Shown one piece after another: positions 50,208 through 58,035 of a DNA stretch of 64,000 bases (position 1 is its first letter; each line of letters opens with the position of its first letter). The notes beneath the pieces are model-generated. The model was not told the DNA's origin. It worked only from the letters and a program-made list of their open reading frames with translations, and searched no databases. The DNA comes from Acidimicrobiales bacterium. GTDB lineage: Bacteria > Actinomycetota > Acidimicrobiia > Acidimicrobiales > SZUA-35. The stretch is taken from NCBI GenBank assembly GCA_020629695.1, contig JAHDCV010000006.1, forward strand, positions 1 to 64,000, read 5' to 3'. A program made the position numbers and the translations under genes.

Positions 50208-51139
50208 GCCGCAGGTCCGCCCAGTCCGTGGGCGAGTTGCTCGCCGAGAGCCCGGCGGTCGGCGGCGTCCAACATCACCGTCGACCGCCGCGACAACTCG
50301 ACGATCGGGAGTCCGGTCTCGCCCGACAGGCGCTGGATCTGGGCCCGCTGCTCGTGGCTGCGTTCGAGGTGGGCCGCGACGGCGCCGACGCGAGCGTCGG
50401 TGTGATCGGCGCGCGCGAGGGCCTCGGCAAGTCCGTCCGGAGGGCGGACCACCGCGTTCACGACGATCGGCCCGAGCGCGACACCGACGTCGTCGTCGAG
50501 TGCGAACGCCGTCTCGATGGTCTCGTTCACCGGCGTCTCCTCGGGCAGCGTCACCAGCATCACGCGGATCGACGACGGGTCGGCGAGGAACTCGAGCGCG
50601 GCGTCCGCCTGCTGGCGTACGGGTCCCGACGCGGCCGTCGCCGCGAGGTGGGCCGGTGCGTTGAGGAATGAGCGAGCGTGGCCTGAAGCGGGGGCGTCGA
50701 CCACGATCAGATCCGCGACACCCTCGTCTGCCAGGGATCGCACCTTGCCGAGGGCCAGAAGGTCGCGGATGCCGGGAGCGGCCGTCGTGATCACCTCGAT
50801 CGCCCCCGTGGTGAGGAGCCGCCCGGCGGTGGCCAGCAGGCCGTGTCCGCCGAGGTAGTCGAGGAGTGCGTCGTCGGGGGCGAGGTGTCGTCCGTCGATG
50901 TGGCCGGGTCGATCAGCGGCGTCCGGGTCGAGCGGGAGTGCCGTCGATTCGTACACGAGCGTCTCGACACCGAAGGTCCGACCGGCATCCGAGTGACCCT
51001 CGAGTTCGAGAAGGAGCACGTTCCGGCCCGCCCGAGCTGCCGCGTCGGCGAGGGCCACGCCTACCGTGGTCTTGCCAACGCCCCCCTTCCCGGCAACGAG
51101 TACGACCCGAGATGCATCGCAGAATTCGACGAACGTCAC
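50204..51139 (-). CDS. ArsA/Get3-like ATPase (first of pair)
   Basis: 311 aa from GTG. Signature P-loop VLVAGKGGVGKTTVGVALADAA near residue 12 (KGGVGKT), LLLELEGHSDAGRTFG and LIVVDAPASGHARSFLNAP near 145. The tandem, overlapping arrangement suggests a heterodimer. In mycobacteria the homologous pair lies next to whiB4; here a WhiB gene lies 1.4 kb away beyond the divergent NfeD gene. Confidence 0.87.
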   Translation of the reverse strand: MTFVEFCDASRVVLVAGKGGVGKTTVGVALADAAARAGRNVLLLELEGHSDAGRTFGVETLVYESTALPLDPDAADRPGHIDGRHLAPDDALLDYLGGHGLLATAGRLLTTGAIEVITTAAPGIRDLLALGKVRSLADEGVADLIVVDAPASGHARSFLNAPAHLAATAASGPVRQQADAALEFLADPSSIRVMLVTLPEETPVNETIETAFALDDDVGVALGPIVVNAVVRPPDGLAEALARADHTDARVGAVAAHLERSHEQRAQIQRLSGETGLPIVELSRRSTVMLDAADRRALGEQLAHGLGGPAA

Positions 51140-52446
51140 AACTCAGCCCTCTCCGCCATCGTTCGGCTCGCCGCCGCCGGTCGCTCACGAGGCTAGCTCT
51201 GGTGCTCTGCGCCCTCGGCACCGCGCTCGCCGGCGCGGGCCCGTTGGGGGCCGCCGCAGCTGCCCAGGACACCGAGCCGGACACGTCGGTCCGGATCCTC
51301 GAGATCTCCGGATTGATCGATCCGGTGATGGACGACTTCATCCGGGCCGAGCTGGACCAGGCCGTGAGCGACGGTTCGCTCGCCCTCGTGCTCCAGGTCG
51401 ACTCCCTCGACGTCGTGCTGTCGCCGGAGGACTTCGGCTCGCTCGTCGACGAACTCGATGCCGCCCCGCTCGAGATCGTGCTGTGGGTCGGACCGTCGGG
51501 GTCGGACCTGCTGGGAAACGCGGCCGAACTGGTGAACGTGGCCGACCTGATCGGGATCGCGAAGGGTTCCCGGATCGGTGAGACCGGCGAACTGATGCTC
51601 GGTGGCGAGCCGTTCGGCGACGCCACCGCTCGCCTGGAGTCGGTGGCGATCTCGGCCGAGGAGGCGATCGAGCTGGGCATCTCGATCGGGCCGCTCGAGG
51701 ACACGAGCTTCATCGGCCCGCTCCTGACCTACGTGGAGGGCTTCGAGACCGAACCGAATCTCGAATCCGGCGGCATCAGCCCGACCACCCAGACCCGGTT
51801 CGTGCAGCTCCCGTTGAGCTCGCAGGTGTTCCACACGATGGCTTCCCCCGAGGTCGCGTACCTGATGTTCGTGCTCGGACTGAGCCTCTTGTTGTTCGAG
51901 CTCTACACCGCCGGTGTCGGCGTGGCCGGTGGAGTCGGTGTGTTGGCGCTGGTGCTCGGTTGTTACGGCCTCGCCGTGCTGCCGACCTCCATCGTGGGGG
52001 TCGCGCTGCTGATCCTGTCGTTCCTGGCCATGGCGATCGATGTCCAGACGAACGTGCCGAGGGCCTACACCATCGTGGGTCTCGTGTTGTTCGTGCTCGG
52101 CACGTGGTTGCTCTACGACGGTGTCACCATGTCCTGGGTGACCGGCCTCGCCGGCATCATCGGCGCGGTGCTCTATGCGACCACGGGGATGCCCTCGATG
52201 GTGCGGACCCGTTTCTCGACGCCGACCATCGGTCGACGTTGGATGATCGGCGAGATGGGAACCGCGGTGTCCGACCTCTCCCCGGACGGCACGATCGAGC
52301 TCCGGGACGCCCTGTGGCAGGCCCGGACGAACCGGGCGACGCCGATCTCGGCAGGTGATGCGGTCCGTGTCATCGAGATCGATCAGCTCGTGTTGGAGGT
52401 CGAGCCGGAACAAGGCGCGGCGAAGGACTACCGCGACCGGAGCTGA
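51112..52446 (+). CDS. NfeD/ClpP-class membrane protein
   Basis: Up to 444 aa. A basic N-terminus and signal helix lead to a ClpP-like extracytoplasmic domain (VRILEISGLIDPVMDDFIRAELDQAV, ALVLQVDSLDVVL). About four to five transmembrane helices follow (VAYLMFVLGLSLLLFELYTAGVGVAG and onwards). The C-terminal NfeD OB-fold has GEMGTAVSDLSPDGTIELRDALWQA. The ClpP-like part appears to lack a clear Ser-Lys dyad, so protease activity is doubtful. The start is uncertain: ATG 51112 lies inside the divergent ATPase gene, and a GTG near 51200 would give a shorter signal peptide. Confidence 0.8.
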   Translation: MHRRIRRTSQLSPLRHRSARRRRSLTRLALVLCALGTALAGAGPLGAAAAAQDTEPDTSVRILEISGLIDPVMDDFIRAELDQAVSDGSLALVLQVDSLDVVLSPEDFGSLVDELDAAPLEIVLWVGPSGSDLLGNAAELVNVADLIGIAKGSRIGETGELMLGGEPFGDATARLESVAISAEEAIELGISIGPLEDTSFIGPLLTYVEGFETEPNLESGGISPTTQTRFVQLPLSSQVFHTMASPEVAYLMFVLGLSLLLFELYTAGVGVAGGVGVLALVLGCYGLAVLPTSIVGVALLILSFLAMAIDVQTNVPRAYTIVGLVLFVLGTWLLYDGVTMSWVTGLAGIIGAVLYATTGMPSMVRTRFSTPTIGRRWMIGEMGTAVSDLSPDGTIELRDALWQARTNRATPISAGDAVRVIEIDQLVLEVEPEQGAAKDYRDRS

Positions 52447-52493
52447 CGACCGGCTGCTCACGCGGCGGCGGGTTCCACGGCGCGGATCCCCTC

Positions 52494-52523
52494 TTGTGCA
52501 ATCCGTCACACCGTGAGTACCTT
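52494..52523 (+). promoter_or_regulatory. whiB promoter (-35 TTGTGC, -10 TACCTT)
   Basis: TTGTGC (52494-52499) and TACCTT (52518-52523) with an 18-base spacer, 26 bases before the ATG. The -35 hexamer is identical to that of the tRNA-Ser promoter. A GAAGGGGGA ribosome site follows. Confidence 0.4.
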
Positions 52524-52549
52524 GGCGAGGCTGTGAAGGGGGATTTCAC

Positions 52550-52804
52550 ATGACCGCCACCATCGTCGAAGACTGGCAAGACCGTGCGGCCTGCCGAGGG
52601 CCGTCACAGAGGATCTTCTTCCCGCCCACCACCAGCGAGCGTCGGAGCGAGAAGCGCATGCGCGAGGCTCGCGCGAAGCAGATCTGCGCCGATTGTGGTG
52701 TGCAGGATCGGTGCCTGGACTACGCCCTCTCGATCCGTGAACAGCACGGGATCTGGGGTGGATTCACCGAGTCCGAGCGCCGGGGGATGCTCGGCCCCCG
52801 CTGA
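52550..52804 (+). CDS. WhiB-family iron-sulfur transcription factor
   Basis: 84 aa. Four Cys at 15, 46, 49 and 55 (ACRGP, ICADCGVQDRC) would bind a [4Fe-4S] cluster. The GIWGGFT beta-turn near residue 67 is diagnostic, followed by SERRGMLGPR. WhiB proteins bind the primary sigma factor region 4 and control division, redox or antibiotic responses. The ribosome site is strong. The nearby ArsA-like pair recalls the mycobacterial whiB4 neighbourhood. Confidence 0.95.
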   Translation: MTATIVEDWQDRAACRGPSQRIFFPPTTSERRSEKRMREARAKQICADCGVQDRCLDYALSIREQHGIWGGFTESERRGMLGPR

Positions 52805-52843
52805 CCGCTCGAACGCCCGGGGGCCGACCGGCACCGGGCCCCC

Positions 52844-54583
52844 TCATCTGAGGGTGTCGCCCTCGATCACCCGCTCCAGGCGCGGTCCGGCGATCCGGAG
52901 ATCCTCCCGCCGCCGGGTCGCACCGTTCCGGTCCAGGATCCCGATCAGCGGCAGAGCGAACTTGCGCGTCGTGCCCAATGCGTCGCGGATCTGGGCCATG
53001 GTGAGGCCTTCCGGAGCGGTGGCGAGCTCGTCCCGAACGGTCGCTGCGGCGCGCCGCACCGCCCCGGCGGAGAACATCACCCCCTCGTGCTCGATGACGT
53101 GGCCCCGGCGGATCAGTTCCCGCACGGCGGCCCGGTCGACATCGTCGGGTGGCGGTGGCTGGAACGGGTCGGCGTCGAGATCGGCGAGCCAGGGCAGATC
53201 GGCGAAGGGATCCGGCGGCTCACCGAGGACGACCCGTGTGCCCGACACCTGGGCTTCTTCGATCAGCTCGAGCATCGCCCGGCCCCGATCGTCGAGCGAC
53301 GCCAGGTCGACGCCTTCGGCGCCGGCGTCGTCGAGGGCGAGTCGGAGTGCACCCACCGCAGCCGTGAGCTCGGGCGGATGGACGACCCACCGGCCGACGT
53401 CGGGCTCGACCCGAACGCCGGAGATCCGCTCGAGATGCTCGATGTCCACCCAACCCCGCTCGGCCACGAGACGCTCGACCGACCGATCGGGTCGAGCCTT
53501 CGCTGCCGCGACCAGCGGCTCCACGTCGAGCACCTGTCCACCGCCCACGGTCTCGTCCCGGCCCTGTTCCCGCAAGACGAATCGGTCGCCGGGGATCAGC
53601 GGCATCGGACGATCGAGATGGAGTCGGATGAGCCCGGTGCCGCCGGGCGCGATGGCCTCGGGCCCGAGCACACGGAGACGGACGCTGAGCTCGGCCGAGC
53701 CGATGTAGATCGCGTACGCCCCGCGTCGGGAGACCCTGTGCCCGAGGGCATCCAGCACGCGCAGCTCGGCGTCGATGCGGTCGGTGTGGTGCCACTCGTC
53801 GCGTCGCACGATGGCGTGGCCGCGGCCGATGTCTCGATGGTTCACCCCGACCAGATTGATGGCCGCACGTTCACCCGGACCGATCCGCTCTCGTTGTTCG
53901 TGATGGCTCTGCAGCCCACGGATCCGGGCCCCGAGGTCGCCGGGCACGAGATCCACGTCGTCACCGACCGCCAGCCCGGCCCCGGTCGTCGTGCCGGTGA
54001 TCACCGTGCCGGCGCCGGCGGGGGAGAACGAGCGATCGACCCACACGCGGAGCCGACTCCCGGCCTCGGGCGGCGGGGTGTCGTCGATCAATCGATCGAG
54101 CGCGTCGGACAACGACGCCAGCCCCACCCGGTTCACGGCCGAGACCCCGATGATCGGAGCATCGGCGAGGAACGTGCCCTCGACGTGATCGGTCACGTCG
54201 AGCTCGGCGAGCTCGCGGAGTTCGTCATCGACGAGATCGACCTTGGTGAGGGCGATGACGCCCCGCTCGATCCCCAGCAGGTCGAGGATCCGCAGGTGTT
54301 CTTCGCTCTGGGGCTTCCAGCCTTCGGTGGCCGACACGACGAAGACGCAGCCGTCCACCGCCCCGACACCGGCGAGCATGTTGCGGATGAATCGGATGTG
54401 GCCGGGGACGTCGATGAAGGACAATCGGCGACCGGACGGCAGCGTGAGGCCGGCGAAGCCGAGATCGATGGTCAGCCCGCGGGCCTTCTCCTCCTCCAGG
54501 CGGTCCGGGTCGGTGCCCGTCAACGCCTGGACGAGGCTCGACTTCCCGTGATCGACGTGGCCTGCGGTGGCGACGACGGGCAT
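52844..54583 (-). CDS. selB: selenocysteine-specific elongation factor
   Basis: 579 aa. GTPase domain: VVATAGHVDHGKSSLVQALTG (G1), DRLEEEKARGLTIDLGFA (switch), SFIDVPGHIRFIRNMLAG (G3) and ALTKVDLV (G4). EF-Tu-like domains follow (SFSPAGAGTVITGTTTGAG). The C-terminal winged helices bind SECIS RNA (MAQIRDALGTTRKFALPLIGILDRNG). It overlaps selA by 1 base in a selA-selB operon. No selC was found in the window. Confidence 0.95.
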   Translation of the reverse strand: MPVVATAGHVDHGKSSLVQALTGTDPDRLEEEKARGLTIDLGFAGLTLPSGRRLSFIDVPGHIRFIRNMLAGVGAVDGCVFVVSATEGWKPQSEEHLRILDLLGIERGVIALTKVDLVDDELRELAELDVTDHVEGTFLADAPIIGVSAVNRVGLASLSDALDRLIDDTPPPEAGSRLRVWVDRSFSPAGAGTVITGTTTGAGLAVGDDVDLVPGDLGARIRGLQSHHEQRERIGPGERAAINLVGVNHRDIGRGHAIVRRDEWHHTDRIDAELRVLDALGHRVSRRGAYAIYIGSAELSVRLRVLGPEAIAPGGTGLIRLHLDRPMPLIPGDRFVLREQGRDETVGGGQVLDVEPLVAAAKARPDRSVERLVAERGWVDIEHLERISGVRVEPDVGRWVVHPPELTAAVGALRLALDDAGAEGVDLASLDDRGRAMLELIEEAQVSGTRVVLGEPPDPFADLPWLADLDADPFQPPPPDDVDRAAVRELIRRGHVIEHEGVMFSAGAVRRAAATVRDELATAPEGLTMAQIRDALGTTRKFALPLIGILDRNGATRRREDLRIAGPRLERVIEGDTLR

Positions 54584-55863
54584 CAGCGCGCCCGGGCCGT
54601 CCGGAGTGCGGCCACGACGAGCTCGTCGTCGTCGGGATGCACCGTGCGCAGATCGATGATCGTGTCGTCGCCCGACGCCCGAGCGATGACAGGATGGTCG
54701 GCCGCGCGCAGGGCCGCCCGGACGTCGCCCCGGATGAGCAGTCCGATCGACGGGATCTCGACGTCGGGCAGGGTTCCTCCACCCGGGGTCGCTGCGGTGT
54801 CGACGACGGCGATCGACCCACCGAGCTCGTCGACCATCGCTCCGGCTCGCCGAGCGAGCTCGTCGGTGCCGGTGGTCGCCATCCGCCAGAACGGCAGGTC
54901 GGTGCCACGACCGTCGAGGAGGGTCAGCAGTGTCTCGGTGAAGGCCGCGATGACGTGGACACCCGGCCGCAGGGCTCGAGCGAGGGGATGCCGGGCGCAC
55001 GCCTCGACGAGGTCCGCACGACCGGCGATGACCCCTGCCTGGGGCCCGCCGAGCAGCTTGTCGCCGGAGAAGATCACCAGGTCGGCACCTCGATCGAGCG
55101 TCTGGCGTGCGCCGGGTTCGTCCCGCAGCCAGTGCGGAGGCGGTCCGTCGAGCCAGGGACAACGCTCGTCGAGCAGTCCCGAGCCGAGGTCGACCACGAG
55201 GGGCACGCCCTGCCCGGCGAGATCGGCCGAGGGCACCGCTTCGGTGAAGCCCTCGATCCGGTAGTTCGACTGATGGATCTTCATGATCAGGGCGAGGTCG
55301 TCGTCGATCACGGCCCGGTAGTCGGCGAGGCGCGTGCGGTTGGTCGTGCCGACCTCGACGAGACGGGCCCCCGACTGCCGCATCACGTCCGGGATCCGGA
55401 ATCCACCGCCGATCTCGACGAGTTCGCCACGACTCACGGCGACGCCCCGATTCGCCGCCAGGGCAGCAAGGACGAGCAGGACGGCGCCGGCGCAGTTGTT
55501 GACGATCAACCCACGCTCGGCCCCGGTCGCCGCCCGGACGAGATCGGCGAGTCCGGCCTGCCGTGAGCCGCGCTCGCCCGTCTCGAGATCCAGCTCGAGA
55601 TTCGTGGCCGTCGGTGCGACCGAGGCGGCCAGGGGAGCGCGCCCGAGATTCGTGTGCAGCAGCACGCCGGTGCCGTTGACGACCGGTGTCAGCAGCCGGC
55701 GGCGCCGGGTGTGTGCGAGACCGGTGGCGATCGTGGCGGCGTCGCCGCCGCTCGATCGAGCCGTCTCGACGGCCGCTCGGGCGACCTCCACGAGCATCGG
55801 GGCCGGCAGGCCGGAGTCGGACAGGGACCGGGCCAACCGGTCGACGCTGGGCGGACGTTCCAC
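54583..55863 (-). CDS. selA: L-seryl-tRNA(Sec) selenium transferase
   Basis: 426 aa from GTG. PLP enzyme that converts Ser-tRNA(Sec) to Sec-tRNA(Sec) with selenophosphate. N-terminal VNGTGVLLHTNLGRAPL, NNCAGAVLLVLAALA, GGGFRIPDVMRQSGA, KIHQSNYRIEGFTEAV and the PLP-lysine segment IFSGDKLLGGPQAGVI near residue 265. A TAACCT box (complement 55870-55875) ends 6 bases before the GTG, so the selA-selB message is probably leaderless. Confidence 0.95.
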   Translation of the reverse strand: MERPPSVDRLARSLSDSGLPAPMLVEVARAAVETARSSGGDAATIATGLAHTRRRRLLTPVVNGTGVLLHTNLGRAPLAASVAPTATNLELDLETGERGSRQAGLADLVRAATGAERGLIVNNCAGAVLLVLAALAANRGVAVSRGELVEIGGGFRIPDVMRQSGARLVEVGTTNRTRLADYRAVIDDDLALIMKIHQSNYRIEGFTEAVPSADLAGQGVPLVVDLGSGLLDERCPWLDGPPPHWLRDEPGARQTLDRGADLVIFSGDKLLGGPQAGVIAGRADLVEACARHPLARALRPGVHVIAAFTETLLTLLDGRGTDLPFWRMATTGTDELARRAGAMVDELGGSIAVVDTAATPGGGTLPDVEIPSIGLLIRGDVRAALRAADHPVIARASGDDTIIDLRTVHPDDDELVVAALRTARAR

Positions 55864-55869
55864 GACCTC

Positions 55870-55875
55870 AGGTTA
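55870..55875 (-). promoter_or_regulatory. -10 box, leaderless start for selA-selB
   Basis: TAACCT on the complement ends 6 bases before the GTG at 55863. Confidence 0.45.
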
Positions 55876-55905
55876 GGGCGCTCATCGACCACGCCCCGTG
55901 GCCGG

Positions 55906-55911
55906 TAGACT
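55906..55911 (+). promoter_or_regulatory. -10 box, leaderless start for fxsA
   Basis: TAGACT ends 8 bases before the ATG at 55920. Confidence 0.45.
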
Positions 55912-55919
55912 CGAAGCCC

Positions 55920-56399
55920 ATGTTTGGCTGGCTCGCCATCGCACTCCTCGTGGTGCCCGTCATCGAACTCGTGGTCGTGCTCCGCGTGGGATCGATGCTC
56001 GGCGTGTTGCCGACGATCGCACTCCTGATCGCCATCTCGGTGTTCGGTGCGGTTCTGCTGCGCTCGCAGGGTCGGCGGACCCTCACGGAGATCTCCACGA
56101 CGATCCGCCGCGGCCGAAACCCCACCGGCCCACTGTCCGATGGTGCGATGCTCGTCTTCGCCGCCGCGCTCCTGCTGACGCCCGGATTCTTCACCGACGC
56201 GGTCGGCTTCGCCCTCCTCCTTCCTCCCGTCCGTGCCGTCCTGCGCCCCGTGTTGGCGGCCGCGGCGGCGCGGTCGCTGGCTTCCGGCCGTACCCGAGTC
56301 GTTCGATTCGGGGGTGCACACGGCACCGTCGTCGACGTCGAGTCGTCAGATCCGTCCGACGGTCCGGCCGATCCGCCCTCCAACCCCTCGCTGGGTTGA
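55920..56399 (+). CDS. fxsA: FxsA-family membrane protein
   Basis: 159 aa. Hydrophobic segments: MFGWLAIALLVVPVIELVVVL at the N-terminus, GVLPTIALLIAISVFGAVLL and LVFAAALLLTPGFFTDAVGFALLLPPVR. LLTPGFFTDAVG with the LLLPPVR end is the FxsA hallmark. In E. coli FxsA suppresses F-plasmid exclusion of phage T7; its general role is unknown. The C-terminal 40 residues are soluble and Pro/Asp/Ser-rich. Confidence 0.92.
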   Translation: MFGWLAIALLVVPVIELVVVLRVGSMLGVLPTIALLIAISVFGAVLLRSQGRRTLTEISTTIRRGRNPTGPLSDGAMLVFAAALLLTPGFFTDAVGFALLLPPVRAVLRPVLAAAAARSLASGRTRVVRFGGAHGTVVDVESSDPSDGPADPPSNPSLG

Positions 56400-56428
56400 G
56401 TCCATCCGAGCTATCCAGGAGCGTTCCC

Positions 56429-56995
56429 ATGGTCGAAGAACCGACGCCACCACCACCGATCACGCCCGGCGTGGCCCGCGCCCTCAGCCCTTTGCTGCGG
56501 CGGATCGCTGCGAAGGGACCGGGCGGCGAGCCCGGGACGAACACCTATCTGGTCGGCATCGACGAGATCGTGATCGTCGACCCGGGCCCCGAGGACGCCG
56601 ATCATCTCGATGTCGTCTGCGGGTGCGGCGGTGACCGCATCCGGTGGATCGTGATGACCGAGGTCTCGCCCGAGACCACCGCCGGCGCGCTGGCGATGAA
56701 GGAGCGCACCGGGGCCGAGCTGCTCGCCCCTCCCGGGTTCGACGGCGCCGATCGCGTGCTCGGTGACGGTGAGAAGATCGATGCGACCGAATTCCGGATC
56801 CACACCATGGCGGTGCCCGGCGAGAACCGCTTCGTCTTCGTGATCGAGCAGGAGCGGACGATGCTGTCGGGCCGCCACCTCGAGGAGTCGATTCCGGAAG
56901 ACCTGCCCGCTCGGGTCCGGACCTTCCGGCTCAAGGCGATCGCCCCGGGCGAGGGCCAGTACATCGACGACGCCAAGGCGTTCCTCAACCGCTGA
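56429..56995 (+). CDS. metallo-beta-lactamase-fold protein with lost metal site
   Basis: 188 aa, with a CAGGAGC ribosome site. N-terminal PGTNTYLVGIDEIVIVDPGPEDADHL is the LACTB2-like MBL opening. Where HxHxDH should follow, residues 77-86 read TEVSPETTAG, so the three His and the Asp are replaced by Glu, Ser, Glu and Thr. A late GDH-like motif reads LSGRHLEES. The fold is probably kept but zinc hydrolase chemistry is lost. It may be a binding or scaffold protein. Confidence 0.82.
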   Translation: MVEEPTPPPPITPGVARALSPLLRRIAAKGPGGEPGTNTYLVGIDEIVIVDPGPEDADHLDVVCGCGGDRIRWIVMTEVSPETTAGALAMKERTGAELLAPPGFDGADRVLGDGEKIDATEFRIHTMAVPGENRFVFVIEQERTMLSGRHLEESIPEDLPARVRTFRLKAIAPGEGQYIDDAKAFLNR

Positions 56996-57044
56996 GCCGC
57001 GCCGCCGCCGGACCCCGGTGGCGGACAACCAGACCAACACCGAC

Positions 57045-57070
57045 GGGCCACCTCCCTCAGGAGGTGGCCC
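57045..57070 (+). terminator. strong hairpin after the MBL-like gene
   Basis: GGGCCACCTCC-CTCA-GGAGGTGGCCC is a perfect 11-bp stem with a 4-base loop, followed by GTTCGTCGTGT. Confidence 0.65.
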
Positions 57071-57104
57071 GTTCGTCGTGTCCTCCCCGGTCGAGCCCGG
57101 GGCA

Positions 57105-57145
57105 AAAAGAAGGATGGGGCCGGATCGCCCCCCGGCCCCATCCTC
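57105..57145 (-). terminator. rho-independent terminator for the minus-strand CmpX-like gene
   Basis: On the complement, GATGGGGCCGG and CCGGCCCCATC pair with a short loop, and the stem is followed by CTTCTTTTTG. It is the clearest intrinsic terminator in the window. Confidence 0.75.
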
Positions 57146-57150
57146 TTCAA

Positions 57151-57198
57151 CCCGCTCGAGAGCGGGCGATGTTGGCCGGCTCCCCGGGGGGAGCCGGC
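57151..57198. repeat. two further adjacent hairpins
   Basis: CCCGCT-CGAG-AGCGGG (57151-57166) and GCCGGCTCCCC-GG-GGGGAGCCGGC (57175-57198) lie between the terminator and the stop codon of the CmpX-like gene. With the 57085-57102 stem this makes five hairpins in 155 bases. Confidence 0.6.
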
Positions 57199-57204
57199 GC
57201 CGAA

Positions 57205-57900
57205 TCAGCGCTGTGCTTCGTCGACCTCGCCGGCGACGGAGTTGTAGACCGCCGGCCAGAAGCGGTCCCGAGCGGACCAGATGCCGCCGATACCGAACTT
57301 CAGGATGAGGATGAGGCTCAGCGAGCTCACGATCGCCGTGAAGAGCGTGTCGACGATGTCCTGGGCGAAGCCGAGCTGGTCGAGGGCGGCGAAGCCACCG
57401 ATGACCCAGATCGCACCCACGATGATCTTCGAGAGCGTGCCGCCGAAGCTCAGGTCGGTCAGCATCGGCGAGACGATGTCCCGCACGGCGTTGGCGACGA
57501 GTCCGGTGATGATCACGATCGCGATGGCCACGATGGCCTTCGGGATGAAGTTCACCATGTCGCTGAGGGCATCCGAGATCGCGTTGTCGCCGAACGGCTG
57601 CAGCGCGAGCTGGAGGACCAGCAGCATGATGAGGTAGTAGACCAGCTTGGCGACGAAGCGGCCGCTGTCGGCGTAGCCGGCCCGCTCGAGCGGACCGCCG
57701 ATGCCGGCACGGTCGACCATGTCGTCGAACTTGATCATGCGGAGGCCTCGCTCGATCAGCTTCTTGACGAAGCCGGCCACGAGACGGCCGATGATCAGGA
57801 CCAGGATGAAGATGGCAAGTTTCGGCACGAAGGTGCCGATGGAGCTCAGGCCATCGGAGATGGCACCTCGCCAGTCAACGGATTCTTGGGCTAGCAGCAT
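57205..57900 (-). CDS. TM-helix-repeat membrane protein (CmpX-like, mechanosensitive-channel related)
   Basis: 231 aa. About five transmembrane helices: FVPKLAIFILVLIIGRLVAGF near residue 24, FVAKLVYYLIMLLVLQLAL near 82, FIPKAIVAIAIVIITGLVANAVRDIV near 118 and TLFTAIVSSLSLILILKFGIGGI near 190. The repeated P-K-A-I/L-hydrophobic-helix units are the conserved TM_helix (PF05552-like) repeats of MscS-related CmpX proteins, here without the cytoplasmic MscS beta domain. It is divergent from an ECF sigma operon. The purine-rich AAGAGGGAAACCAC upstream serves as ribosome site. Confidence 0.85.
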   Translation of the reverse strand: MLLAQESVDWRGAISDGLSSIGTFVPKLAIFILVLIIGRLVAGFVKKLIERGLRMIKFDDMVDRAGIGGPLERAGYADSGRFVAKLVYYLIMLLVLQLALQPFGDNAISDALSDMVNFIPKAIVAIAIVIITGLVANAVRDIVSPMLTDLSFGGTLSKIIVGAIWVIGGFAALDQLGFAQDIVDTLFTAIVSSLSLILILKFGIGGIWSARDRFWPAVYNSVAGEVDEAQR

Positions 57901-57973
57901 GTGGTTTCCCTCTTTCGGTACGGTTCGCCGAGGTACATGACGATCGCAGGACGCCTGGTGTCGCGAGATTCGA

Positions 57974-57987
57974 CGAAAATCTTTTCG
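57974..57987. promoter_or_regulatory. AT-rich inverted repeat between CmpX-like and ECF genes
   Basis: CGAAAA-TC-TTTTCG lies in the divergent promoter region, about 75 bases from the CmpX start and 50 bases from the proposed sigma start. It is conspicuously AT-rich in GC-rich DNA, so it may be an operator. Confidence 0.4.
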
Positions 57988-58035
57988 ATGCCCCCGAATC
58001 GCGACTTCTCGTCGCGCTGGGGCGTCTTCCGCACG

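Noticed and set aside
52844-57205. Search for tRNA-Sec near selA-selB
   Set aside because: No ~95-nt tRNA with a TCA anticodon and a plausible T arm was recognised by eye. A covariance search would be decisive.
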